Below are positions 48,667-59,215 of a stretch of DNA of 64,000 nt, piece after piece (position 1 is the stretch's first letter; each line of letters begins with the position of its first letter). Position numbers and translations under genes: made by a program. Source of the stretch: Caenorhabditis remanei (taxonomy: Eukaryota; Nematoda; Chromadorea; Rhabditida; Rhabditidae); the NCBI RefSeq assembly GCF_010183535.1, contig NC_071332.1, positions 5,084,001 to 5,148,000 of the forward strand, written 5' to 3'. A model generated the notes under the pieces. The model worked only from the letters and a program-made list of their open reading frames with translations, had not been told where the DNA came from and did not search any database.

Positions 48667-51600
48667 TATGAAGTTAACTTTCCCCACCATTCTTATCTGT
48701 GTCGGTACCGGTTAGACACACTTCGACCAGAGGGTGAAGGAGTCTATAATAAACGGGCTGAAGTTTTCTTCAGTAGACGCGGGTTTGAATCCTCCCGGGT
48801 TAGAAATCAACGAAATTATAATAGAAATTCCTAAAAACAGGACTTTTTTTAAATCTAGAAATCAACGAAATTATAATTGAAATTCCTAAAAACAGGGTAC
48901 TTTTTATGAAATTAACTTCCCCCACCATTCTTATCTGTGTCGGAACCGGTTAGACACACTTCGACCAGAGGGTGAAGGAGTCTATAATAAACGGGCTGAA
49001 GTTTTCTTCAGTAGACGCGGGTTTGAATCCTCCCGGGTTAGAAATCAACGAAATTATAATAGAAATTCCTAAAAACAGGACTTTTTTTAAATCTAGAAAT
49101 CAACGAAATTATAATTGAAATTCCTAAAAACAGGGTACTTTTTATGAAATTAACTTCCCCCACCATTCTTATCTGTGTCGGAACCGGTTAGACACACTTC
49201 GACCAGAGGGTGAAGGAGTCTATAATAAACGGGCTGAAGTTTTCTTCAGTAGACGCGGGTTTGAATCCTCCCGGGTTAGAAATCAACGAAATTATAATTG
49301 AAATTCCTAAAAACAGGACTTTTTTAAATCTAGAAATCAACGAAATTATAATAGAAATTCCTAAAAACAGGACTTTTTTAAATCTAGAAATCAACGAAAT
49401 TATAATTGAAATTCCTAAAAACAGGGTACTTTTTATGAAATTAACTTCCCCCACCATTCTTATCTGTGTCGGAACCGGTTAGACACACTTCGACCAGAGG
49501 GTGAAGGAGTCTATAATAAACGGGCTGAGGTTTACTTCAGTAGACGCGGGTTTGAATCCTCCCGGGTTAGAAATCAACGAAATTATAATTGAAATTCCTA
49601 AAAACAGGACTTTTTTAAATCTAGAAATCAACGAAATTATAATAGAAATTCCTAAAAACAGGACTTTTTTAAATCTAGAAATCAACGAAATTATAATTGA
49701 AATTCCTAAAAACAGGACTTTTTTAAATCTAGAAATCAACGAAATTATAATTGAAATTCCTAAAAACAGGACTTTTTTAAATCTAGAAATCAATAAAATT
49801 ATGATTGAAATTCCTAAAAACAGGGTACTTTTTATGAAAATAACTTCCCCCACCATTCTTATCTGTGTCGGAACCGGTTAGACACACTTCGACCAGAGGG
49901 TGAAGGAGTCTATAATAAACGGGCTGAGGTTTACTTCAGTAGACGCGGGTTTGAATCCTCCCGGGTTAGAAATCAACGAAATTATAATTGAAATTCCTAA
50001 AAACAGGACTTTTTTAAATCTAGAAATCAACGAAATTATAATTGAAATTCCTAAAAACAGGACTTTTTTAAATCTAGAAATCAACGAAATTATAATAGAA
50101 ATTCCTAAAAACAGGACTTTTTTAAATCTAGAAATCAATAAAATTATGATTGAAATTCCTAAAAACAGGGTACTTTTTATGAAAATAACTTCCCCAACCA
50201 TTCTTATCTGTGTCGGAACCGGTTAGACACACTTCGACCAGAGGGTGAAGGAGTCTATAATAAACGGGCTGAAGTTTTCTTCAGTAGACGCGGGTTTGAA
50301 TCCTCCCGGGTTAGAAATCAACGAAATTATAATAGAAATTCCTAAAAACAGGACTTTTTTAAATCTAGAAATCAATAAAATTATGATTGAAATTCCTAAA
50401 AACAGGGTACTTTTTATGAAAATAACTTCCCCCACCATTCTTATCTGTGTCGGAACCGGTTAGACACACTTCGACCAGAGGGTGAAGGAGTCTATAATAA
50501 ACGGGCTGAGGTTTACTTCAGTAGACGCGGGTTTGAATCCTCCCGGGTTAGAAATCAACGAAATTATAATTGAAATTCCTAAAAACAGGACTTTTTTAAA
50601 TCTAGAAATCAACGAAATTATAATTGAAATTCCTAAAAACAGGACTTTTTTAAATCTAGAAATCAACGAAATTATAATAGAAATTCCTAAAAACAGGACT
50701 TTTTTAAATCTAGAAATCAATAAAATTATGATTGAAATTCCTAAAAACAGGGTACTTTTTATGAAAATAACTTCCCCAACCATTCTTATCTGTGTCGGAA
50801 CCGGTTAGACACACTTCGACCAGAGGGTGAAGGAGTCTATAATAAACGGGCTGAAGTTTTCTTCAGTAGACGCGGGTTTGAATCCTCCCGGGTTAGAAAT
50901 CAACGAAATTATAATAGAAATTCCTAAAAACAGGACTTTTTTAAATCTAGAAATCAATAAAATTATGATTGAAATTCCTAAAAACAGGGTACTTTTTATG
51001 AAAATAACTTCCCCAACCATTCTTATCTGTGTCGGAACCGGTTAGACACACTTCGACCAGAGGGTGAAGGAGTCTATAATAAACGGGCTGAGGTTTACTT
51101 CAGTAGACGCGGGTTTGAATCCTCCCGGGTTAGAAATCAACGAAATTATAATAGAAATTCCTAAAAACAGGACTTTTTTAAATCTAGAAATCAATAAAAT
51201 TATGATTGAAATTCCTAAAAACAGGACTTTTTTAAATCTAGAAATCAACGAAATTATAATAGAAATTCCTAAAAACAGGACTTTTTTAAATCTAGAAATC
51301 AATAAAATTATGATTGAAATTCCTAAAAACAGGGTACTTTTTATGAAAATAACTTCCCCCACCATTCTTATCTGTGTCGGAACCGGATAGACTCATCGAT
51401 CTGAGGATGTAGTAGTCTATAATACCCGGGCTGAAGTTTTCTTCAGTAGACGCGGGTTTGAATCCTCCCGGGTTAGAAATCAATAAAATTATAATTGAAA
51501 TTCCTAAAAACAGGACTTTTTTAAATCTAGAAATCAATAAAATTATGATTGAAATTCCTAAAAACAGGGTACTTTTTATGAAAATAACTTCCCCCACCAT

Positions 51601-53425
51601 TCTTATCTGTGTCGGAACCGGTTAGACACACTTCGACCAGAGGGTGAAGGAGTCTATAATAAACGGGCTGAAGTTTTCTTCAGTAGACGCGGGTTTGAAT
51701 CCTCCCGGGTTAGAAATCAACGAAATTATAATTGAAATTCCTAAAAACAGGACTTTTTTAAATCTAGAAATCAACGAAATTATAATTGAAATTCCTAAAA
51801 ACAGGGTACTTTTTATGAAAATAACTTCCCCCACCATTCTTATCTGTGTCGGAACCGGTTAGACACACTTCGACCAGAGGGTGAAGGAGTCTATAATAAA
51901 CGGGCTGAGGTTTACTTCAGTAGACGCGGGTTTGAATCCTCCCGGGTTAGAAATCAACGAAATTATAATTGAAATTCCTAAAAACAGGACTTTTTTTAAT
52001 CTAGAAATCAACGAAATTATAATTGAAATTCCTAAAAACAGGGTACTTTTTATGAAAATAACTTCCCCCACCATTCTTATCTGTGTCGGAACCGGTTAGA
52101 CACACTTCGACCAGAGGGTGAAGGAGTCTATAATAAACGGGCTGAGGTTTTCTTCAGTAGACGCGGGTTTGAATCCTCCCGGGTTAGAAATCAACGAAAT
52201 TATAATTGAAATTCCTAAAAACAGGACTTTTTTAAATCTAGAAATCAACGAAATTATAATTGAAATTCCTAAAAACAGGGTACTTTTTATGAAAATAACT
52301 TCCCCCACCATTCTTATCTGTGTCGGAACCGGTTAGACACACTTCGACCAGAGGGTGAAGGAGTCTATAATAAACGGGCTGAAGTTTTCTTCAGTAGACG
52401 CGGGTTTGAATCCTACCGGGTTAGAAATCAACGAAATTATAATAGAAATTCCTAAAAACAGGACTTTTTTAAATCTAGAAATCAACGAAATTATAATTGA
52501 AATTCCTAAAAACAGGGTACTTTTTATGAAAATAACTTCCCCCACCATTCTTATCTGTGTCGGAACCGGTTAGACACACTTCGACCAGAGGGTGAAGGAG
52601 TCTATAATAAACGGGCTGAAGTTTTCTTCAGTAGACGCGGGTTTGAATCCTCCCGGGTTAGAAATCAACGAAATTATAATAGAAATTCCTAAAAACAGGA
52701 CTTTTTTAAATCTAGAAATCAATAAAATTATGATTGAAATTTCTAAAAACAGGGTACTTTTTATGAAAATAACTTCCCCCACCATTCTTATCTGTGTCGG
52801 AACCGGTTAGATACACTTCGACCAGAGGGTGAAGGAGTCTATAATAAACGGGCTGAAGTTTTCTTCAGTAGACGCGGGTTTGAATCCTCCCGGGTTAGAA
52901 ATCAACGAAATTATAATTGAAATTCCTAAAAACAGGACTTTTTTAAATCTAGAAATCAACGAAATTATAATTGAAATTCCTAAAAACAGGGTACTTTTTA
53001 TGAAAATAACTTCCCCCACCATTCTTATCTGTGTCGGAACCGGTTAGACACACTTCGACCAGAGGGTGAAGGAGTCTATAATAAACGGGCTGAAGTTTTC
53101 TTCAGTAGACGCGGGTTTGAATCCTCCCGGGTTAGAAATCAACGAAATTATAATAGAAATTCCTAAAAACAGGACTTTTTTAAATCTAGAAATCAATAAA
53201 ATTATGATTGAAATTCCTAAAAACAGGACTTTTCTAAATCTAGAAATCAATAAAATTATGATTGAAATTCCTGAAAACAGGGTACTTTTTATGAAATTAA
53301 CTTCCCCCCCATTCTTATCTGTGTCGGTACCGGATAGACTCATCGATCTGAGGATGTAGTAGTCTATAATACCCGGGCTGAAGTTTTCTTTAGTTGACGC
53401 GGGTTTGAATCCTCCCGATCTAGGG
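48667..53425 (+). repeat. Satellite array 4, about 18 tRNA-like units
   Basis: 4.8 kb with about 17 ordinary heads plus the terminal head. It contains the units with most 54-bp subunits (399 bp at 49479-49877, several of 345 bp). Many heads are mosaics: ATAAACGGGCTGAGGTTTAC joins the 5' half of the common variant to the 3' half of the rare one (near 49517, 49917, 50500, 51080 and 51897), and one near 52140 has GAGG with TTTTC. A terminal-type head (GACTCATCGATCTGAGG) lies inside the array near 51390. Confidence 0.95.
49878..51041 (+). repeat. Higher-order repeat in array 4 (2 x 582 bp)
   Basis: A 345-bp unit followed by a 237-bp unit (49878-50459) is repeated at 50460-51041. The only difference I see is CCCCCACC against CCCCAACC near the end of the 237-bp unit. 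A third 345-bp unit follows at 51042. Confidence 0.85.
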
Positions 53426-54243
53426 TTCGTTGAGATTGCTATCAAAGTATCAAGAAATAAGTTACTTTCTTTCTTTTAATTGACTTCTTCACCCAATCTT
53501 CTTTCTTGTTATCAAAATCAACCAACGACGGAGTCATCAAGGATCGGACTCATCGACAAGGACAATACACGCAACGATGAGAAGCGAGTCTGCTCATTAT
53601 TTCATTAAGCACTACTGATTCCAGAATTGGAGAGTAAAAATGACTTCTTTTATGGCAGATCGACGATAATGCAATCTCCATGATGTTTTAGAACACAGCT
53701 CACAGTGGTTTTCAGAACGATTCATGATGCCACCTCGTATATTTCACATTCTCGATCTTCCCCTTTCCTCTTGACTCTGCTGCATCTCCGATCGGATTAG
53801 AGGTGATCCACTTATCTCGAGTCCACTACTTTTCAACCTTGAGGGCTCACAACGATGTCTACAGCAGGGCCTACTGCATTCGGGTATCCAACTGGGAGTA
53901 CGTCAAACTTCCTTGATCCTTGTCGACGATGTTATGAAAGCGTGGCTGGACATTCACTAGGCTACGGCTTGCTAGTTCTCGCCACTACAAGAGTGTTTGT
54001 GGTTGAATCAGATGTCGCATTGGACCTGTTTTTTTTCATCATCTTCAGACAAGTTCACTTCATCTGGATTAGGAACAATTATCCTACAACCGTTGTAAGA
54101 GCACTCTTAGTTCTAATCAAAACTTTCATTCGCGATTTTGAAACTGATTAGACAGAAAAGTTGATCACAAAATGGAACGACGAGATGCAGAATGTGAATA
54201 ATCAAGTACAGTACCGGCCATAAAGAATGCGACACTTGCAGTT
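53426..54243. other. Truncated spacer of copy 4, ending in the left end of the Tc1-type MITE
   Basis: Counterpart of 7147-7952. The MITE begins at 54219 (CAGTACCGGCC...) and is cut after about 25 bases by the LTR element. The ORF at 53855-54151 is the lengthened version of the doubtful 7576 ORF, caused by two extra T in a homopolymer. Confidence 0.85.
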
Positions 54244-54245
54244 TG

Positions 54246-54267
54246 TTGTGGAAACTACGTTCCACAA
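54246..54267. other. Palindrome at LTR start
   Basis: TTGTGGAA, six bases, TTCCACAA: an 8-bp perfect inverted repeat right at the integrase-proximal end of the LTR. Confidence 0.7.
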
Positions 54268-54556
54268 GTTGAACTCTTGAGAATAATAAGATTATAAGAA
54301 TTACCCGCTACATTCTCAACATTATCTCTATAATACATTAAACCACAATCGATTAAGACAATTATTATAATAACTAATCATCATTACTTTCAGAATAATT
54401 TCCCTTTCAGATTTCCCAGTCATCGTGCGTCTTTCGTCACATTGCCCTTCCGACTCCTCACTCTCCGTAAATCTACATCAGCCTGTCTGCGTCTCTCCAG
54501 TGGCGCGTCGTTCTCGTGCGGAATCGTGGCGAGACCAGCGGGGGTTGGCGAGGCAA

Positions 54557-54587
54557 GCGTTGGGCTCTCGCTCCAACGCGTATATAA
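54557..54587 (+). promoter_or_regulatory. LTR core promoter: hairpin and TATA box
   Basis: GCGTTGG and CCAACGC (54557-54579) flank a nine-base loop, followed directly by G and TATATAA (54581-54587). This is a plausible RNA polymerase II core promoter placing the U3/R border about 30 bases downstream. Confidence 0.5.
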
Positions 54588-54796
54588 TTTCTCTTATGCA
54601 ATTTGCTGTGTATATTAATTAATCCCTGTGACTCTTTTCCTTTAACAAACTGTGCCAACTAATTGACCTCTTGAGCACAAAGTCAAGGCCCTTTATTCAT
54701 TTCCCTTTCATAACTTCTTAGCCGGCAGCGATTCGGCTACCCTTTTAGGCCCCTATTATCACTTGGTTCAGGAGTTAATCTTCTCCTGTCTCCCGT

Positions 54797-54818
54797 ACGA
54801 TAATAAAATCTTTATCGT
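54797..54818 (+). terminator. LTR poly(A) signal in a hairpin
   Basis: AATAAA at 54802-54807 sits in a stem-loop formed by ACGATAA and TTATCGT. It would end R in the 3' LTR and must be ignored in the 5' LTR. Confidence 0.55.
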
Positions 54819-55138
54819 ATAATTGTTCTTTCTTTCTCATTCAGGTTCTTCTCACTACACTTTCAGGTGCACAGTCTCTCTTTATAACTTTAACAGATTA
54901 TGTTATGAATCTCGAGTCCTTGTCCACGATGTTCGTCTGAATCTTCGTCAGTCATCTGACATTATGTTCTCGCTCAATGGATCTGCATAAGTTTCTTGTT
55001 CTCTCCTCCATCCACTCGCTAGTTCGTCGTGGATACTCTACTCAATTGTATCCACTTGCTAGTTCTGCGTGGATATTCTACTCAAATCAAGCTTATCAAT
55101 CTTCATATTTCTTGTCTTTCCCTTCGTGATTGACAAAA

Positions 55139-55151
55139 TGGTGCATCGACC
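55139..55151 (+). other. Primer-binding site, tRNA-Gly type
   Basis: TGGTGCATCGACC begins three bases after the LTR. From memory, nematode tRNA-Gly(GCC) ends GGCCGATGCA plus CCA, whose complement is TGGTGCATCGGCC; the match is 12 of 13. TGG complementary to CCA is required of any PBS, and the location is right. Confidence 0.7.
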
Positions 55152-56943
55152 AAATGATACCACTGAACCCAAAGTCGATGTTCCGGGTGACCGAGATTCA
55201 GCTGAACACTCGATCTTCACGGAGAATTATCGCGAAAAATCGATAATTCAGAAATGACCAGCAGGTCAAATAAGATTGTGAATACCAAATTGCAGTAACG
55301 AAGTGAGCTTGCTTCAATCAAAATCGAACTTGTTATAAAGAAACTAAAATCGATCAGTAATAGCCAGGTCATAACGAGAAAAAGTATATAGTGATAAATA
55401 AGTATCGTTCGCGCATAGACTCAAATACGCGTGTTAGAAAAGAATATCGCCAAAACTAAAGAAAATCTGGTAAACATTAATAAATAATAGACCAGCAGAT
55501 CGTAATAAGAGAAATTATCTATATAGATAAACCAGGAATCGCTCGCATATACTTAAGATCAGTTCGCTATAAAAATTATATTTGAAATCGTTTTAAATAA
55601 ATAATTTCAAGACTAAAAACTCTCATTTTTCAGCTCGCGTCAATGTAAATCTAACCTGTTATAAAGAAATTTTGCTTGAAATCAATTAATTAAAGCCCAG
55701 CTGGTCAGATGAAGAAAAAGTATATAGAGATAAGTAATAATCGGTCTCGTATAAGCTTGAATTCAGTTCGCTACAAAAGATTAACATAAAAATAATTCCA
55801 AATCAATAGTTTCAAGACAAAATAAACCTCACTTCATCGTAATTGTCTCATCTTCAAGCAAACTCAGTGTTTAAATAGTAATAACAGAAGTAATAAAACA
55901 GAATACCTCAACAAGTATAGATTGCTACAATGGTTTCAAAACAGTCTACAAAATACAGAAGACCGACAGATTACAGTGACGCTTCCTTGGAAAAAATTTA
56001 AAGAGGAGCAAGCAGGAATCATTTAGAGATTAGTTCTCTCGTCTACATGTCAAAATCAAAAAATTTGTACGAAAAATTTGGTAAAAGAGCTTTGTCTGGA
56101 AGGAAATGTGCGGTATATCTGGTATATAGACACCCAGATGGATCAGTGGAATCCAATCTGATTGGAGTAACATCAATAGTTTCAATCTGATTGGAGTAAC
56201 ATCAATAGTTTCAATCTGATTGGAGTAAAATCAAATCAGAAGAGGTTACGAAGCCACTCAGAAAAGAAAACGGCTAGAATTAGAACGAATACAAAAAGAA
56301 GAAACGGCTAGATTAAGACGAGAATGGGAAAGGAAGGTCAACCACCTCAAATCCATCTACATCTACTAGGTCTCGTTCCGATAATTATGGGAGCCACGCT
56401 CGCCCACAATAATACCTCTTCATGTTCACCACTTCCGTTAAGCTATATTTCATCGAACTTCTCTATAAGAAAATAACTCTATTATGGTTCATCTAAAATG
56501 TCATTCCTTTGCTGTTGTTATTTCCCCGAATTGTTGTATCCTGCAAGTCTGCATTAAATAAATTTAATCAAATTATATCATCTCATTATGCACATGTCTA
56601 TATCAATGCGAAGACATCGCTTATCATATCTATCCTCAAGAACTCCCGGAAGAGACAACGAAGCTCCGCCACTTTAAAGGTACATCACGCTCCGGAACAT
56701 TCCACGTCGTCGTGTCGAGACCCTAAAATTTAGGCCACCATCTAATTAAAGTTATTTCCTTCATTTTCTCCTTTCATCTTTCAACTCGAGAAGTGAAGTG
56801 TCTATACTATACTTCTAGTCCGTAGTCCTATTCTTCTATCGGCAGATCCTATTCAGTTCAGTAAATTGAACAAAATAGGACACCAAAAAAGAATCATCCG
56901 AGGAGCATCCAAGTCCTCCAAGAGACGTAAGAAGACTCAGAAG
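55152..56943 (+). other. Leader region of the retrotransposon
   Basis: AT-rich, without a supported ORF. Diverged repeats with GAAAAAGTATATAG, GATCAGTTCGCTA and CCAG(C)(A/T)GRTC recur near 55366, 55491 and 55697. A 29-bp tandem repeat beginning CAATCTGATTGGAGTAACAT occupies 56154-56235 (about 2.7 copies). An ORF at 56509-56733 has no recognisable product. The length, about 1.8 kb, is long for a leader and suggests packaging or RNA-processing sequences, but that is inference. Confidence 0.6.
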
Positions 56944-57026
56944 ATGACTGATCCAAACAAGCAATCGACTATCAACGAAGATGGTCAAAAACACTCCGAT
57001 TACGGTGTACTCAAGGACGGCAAGTC
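56944..57026 (+). CDS. Possible first exon of the accessory ORF (phase mismatch)
   Basis: ATG at 56944 opens 27 codons, hydrophilic (MTDPNKQSTINEDGQK...), up to the donor GTAAGT at 57027, with GACTCAG just upstream as a possible trans-splice acceptor. The next acceptor (ATTCAG, 57101-57106) leads to an exon whose open frame starts in phase 0, whereas this exon ends in phase 2. Joined as seen, the frame would hit TAA. Either a single-base change has broken this copy or the true first exon lies elsewhere. Confidence 0.35.
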
Positions 57027-57106
57027 GTAAGTATTAAACCTACTTCGAACAAAGAAAGAATATTCCAAAGCACACTAAATGACTGTTAACTCATTAATTT
57101 ATTCAG

Positions 57107-58289
57107 GCCAACACCCATGAAGACCCGTCAGCAGACGACAAGGCTATTGTAAGCGTCAAGGAGACAGAGGAAGGTGCCAAATTGAGAGAGTCACAGGAAG
57201 AGAAGATCTTGTCAATCCAGTAAGTGTTCGAGTGAAAACTATAGATATAGACAAACGGTCAAACTATCATTTCAGAACGGCTTACTTTCTCGTAGCCGGT
57301 AAAATCGACTCCCTCGAAAAGGAAAGCGAAGCGCATCGCGACGTCCTAGATCAAATCGCAACCGATCAATCAAATCTATCGGAAAAAATAGATCAGCAAA
57401 TGTCAACTAAAGCTGATCTTCAATGCTTCCAATTAGGAATTGAAGACGAAGTCAGTCGCCTCAAAGAGACTGTGAAGGAATTGAAGCATAGACTTCTGGG
57501 AGAACCGAAGGAAAGCCCGCTGGACTGCTTCTCTCCATCTCCATTCAAGATCCCTAAGATGTCCGAGAAGAGAGGACCAACTGGTGAAATCGAGGAGAAT
57601 TCCTCATCGATCACTCGGAAATCATTGAAGGACTGCCCATTGTGCAGGGATAGCGGACATCGGCTGGCTGATTGTCCACAATTTGCTAGTAAGCTGGAGA
57701 AGCTCCAACAATTCCGAAAACGTCAGATCTGTTGCACTTGCGGAAATCTTCAGTGTTCGAGAATCAACTGCCCAAAAGCAACGATTCAGTGCCAAATCTG
57801 TAAAGGCAAACAAGAGTTCGGAAAGACGCTGCATATCTCGGAGATTTGCATCTTCGAAACGCACGTCTCCAAGAGACCAAGTCAAACTGAGTATAGACGC
57901 CAAAAGTTCTCGGCGCAGCGTCCCAGATCCAAGTCGCCAGCAAAAGAAAACCCAGCTGCAACGCAAGGACCTCAACCAGCACAACTTCAGCAACAAATGG
58001 TACAACAACAATACCAACAGCAACCAAGTAAGCAAATAACATAAGAATCTTATTAAACTTAATACGAGACCAGATAAAAGAAAAAGAAAACAAAAATATT
58101 TCAGTGATGCCAACTGGTCCAGCCTTCGGACCCGGTTATCAGATGAATCCAATGATTCCACCTCAGCAATACCAATACCAGCACCCACAACAGATGGTCC
58201 CAATGCCAATGCAGCCGATACCACTTCAACAATACGGCTACTACCAACAGCAGCCAGGTCCATCGAACCAAACTACTCATCATCAGTAG
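57107..58289 (+). CDS. Spliced accessory ORF with Gag-type zinc knuckles
   Basis: Three exons, 57107-57219, 57276-58027 and 58105-58289, are joined by introns of 56 and 77 bp with GTAAGT/TTTCAG and GTAAGC/TTTCAG. Phases match and give about 349 codons ending in TAG. Predicted order: acidic start, coiled-coil-like part (SLEKESEAHRDVLDQI, then LKETVKELKHRLL), a zinc-knuckle region with CPLCRDSGHRLADC, CCTCGNLQCSRINC and CQICKG...LHISEIC, basic segment (QRPRSKSPAK), and a Q/P/M-rich tail. The cysteine pattern is that of the BEL/Pao Gag C-terminus, which is present again in the main Gag. This is a second, nucleocapsid-like protein 5' of gag. The start codon is unresolved. Antisense ORFs here are shadows. 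Confidence 0.72.
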
Positions 58290-58610
58290 ACATAATTCTT
58301 TCTCCCCCCATCTCTCTCTTTGTTGTATCCAGTCTACATTACCTTCCCTCCCCTTTACACTAGTATAATTTCTTCACTTTCTAGTAGGACCAAAATTAAA
58401 TATAATAACTCGTAGACAAAAATCCCATTAGGTACTCTCTTCCCAACTCGTAGTAAATTCTCAAATAGGTCCTCTTAAAGGATACATTCTTTAGTTATAC
58501 CCCCTTTTTTCTTTTTTTTCTTTCCTTTTTCTACCTTTTAATTTGTTACCAACTGTTAAAATACATCCGTAGCGGAAAAAACCGCCTTGAGGAAACACTG
58601 TTCTTATGTT

Positions 58611-58654
58611 GTCGGGCCAGACACCCGACGTGTGTCTTTACAAATAAAGCACAC
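58611..58654 (+). terminator. Internal poly(A)-type double hairpin
   Basis: GTCGGG/CCCGAC (58611-58629) is followed at once by GTGTG-T-CTTTA, loop CAAA, TAAAG-CACAC (58630-58654), which holds AATAAA at 58643-58648. It lies 322 bp after the stop of the accessory ORF and 528 bp before the acceptor of the gag exon. It probably ends the accessory transcript. Confidence 0.5.
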
Positions 58655-59181
58655 ATCTGTTGAACATTTCGTCAACTGGTCTTTGCAAACACGTCAAAGA
58701 ACACGTCACACGTAAAATAAAAATAATAAAACCCTGTAAAATGAATAAAACTCTCAAATAGTCATGGTGGAGTAATGACAAGGACAGAGACCATAAAGGT
58801 TCACTGTAGTAGGAAGGAGAAACCGTTGGGGTCGACACCAATGGGAGCTCTGCCAAACTTCCTCACTATTAGCCTAGCGATCGATAGGACAGACCTTTCC
58901 GAGTCCAATCGTACTTCGCGAGTACGGTCGTTACAAAACCTACTGACTTCTCTTCATAAAACGTGCTAAACAAGATAATATTAAACAAGATGACTCTAAA
59001 CAAGATGATATTAAACAAGATTGTATTAAACTAGATTTGGTTATGAACTCTGCCTTTACTCTCTCCACTCGTCTCCCTTTATTTTTTTTTATTATTACTT
59101 CTCTTTCCTTTCTCTATCTCCTCTCGTCCTTCCTCTCTCGGTCCTTTAGACCCCCTTCCCTTATAATTAAATTTATTTCAG
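58655..59181 (+). other. Intergenic region between accessory ORF and gag, with 15-bp repeats and splice acceptor
   Basis: Five tandem 15-bp units at 58968-59042 (AAACAAGATGATATT and variants), then a long pyrimidine-rich stretch (about 59050-59160), then AATTTATTTCAG ending at 59181, a consensus nematode acceptor. The gag ATG is 35 bases downstream. No ORF of note. Confidence 0.6.
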
Positions 59182-59215
59182 ACTCCTTTTTCTCTTCATT
59201 TGGCATCATTCATCA

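Larger units (their letters stand above)
48141..54243 (+). repeat. Tandem duplicon, copy 4, interrupted by an LTR retrotransposon
   Basis: Exon A block (48141-48637), array (48667-53425) and only about 0.8 kb of spacer (53426-54243). Identity to the other copies stops abruptly at 54243, inside the left end of the Tc1-type MITE, where the BEL/Pao LTR begins. The rest of copy 4 may resume beyond the retrotransposon, outside the window. The 5' block shows more substitutions against copies 2 and 3 than those show against each other, for example in the AACATG segment near 48235. Confidence 0.92.
54244..55135 (+). repeat. 5' long terminal repeat
   Basis: 892 bp from TGTTGTGG to TTGACA, thus TG...CA ends, immediately followed by AAA and a tRNA-complementary PBS. 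It contains a terminal palindrome (54246-54267), a 7-bp GC-rich hairpin (54557-54579), TATATAA (54581-54587), AATAAA within a hairpin (54797-54818), and a roughly 40-bp direct repeat near the end (about 55018-55057 and 55058-55097, around CTAGTTC...GTGGATA...TCTACTCAA). The 3' LTR is outside the window, so the limits are inferred. Confidence 0.75.

Noticed and set aside
55069..55257. 62-codon ORF with hydrophobic start (signal-peptide-like)
   Set aside because: It crosses the LTR end and the primer-binding site, so it is incidental.
57622..58283. Antisense ORFs of 213, 109 and 60 codons
   Set aside because: Shadows of the CAA-rich accessory ORF on the opposite strand; leucine- and valine-rich translation is typical of antisense Q-rich coding sequence.
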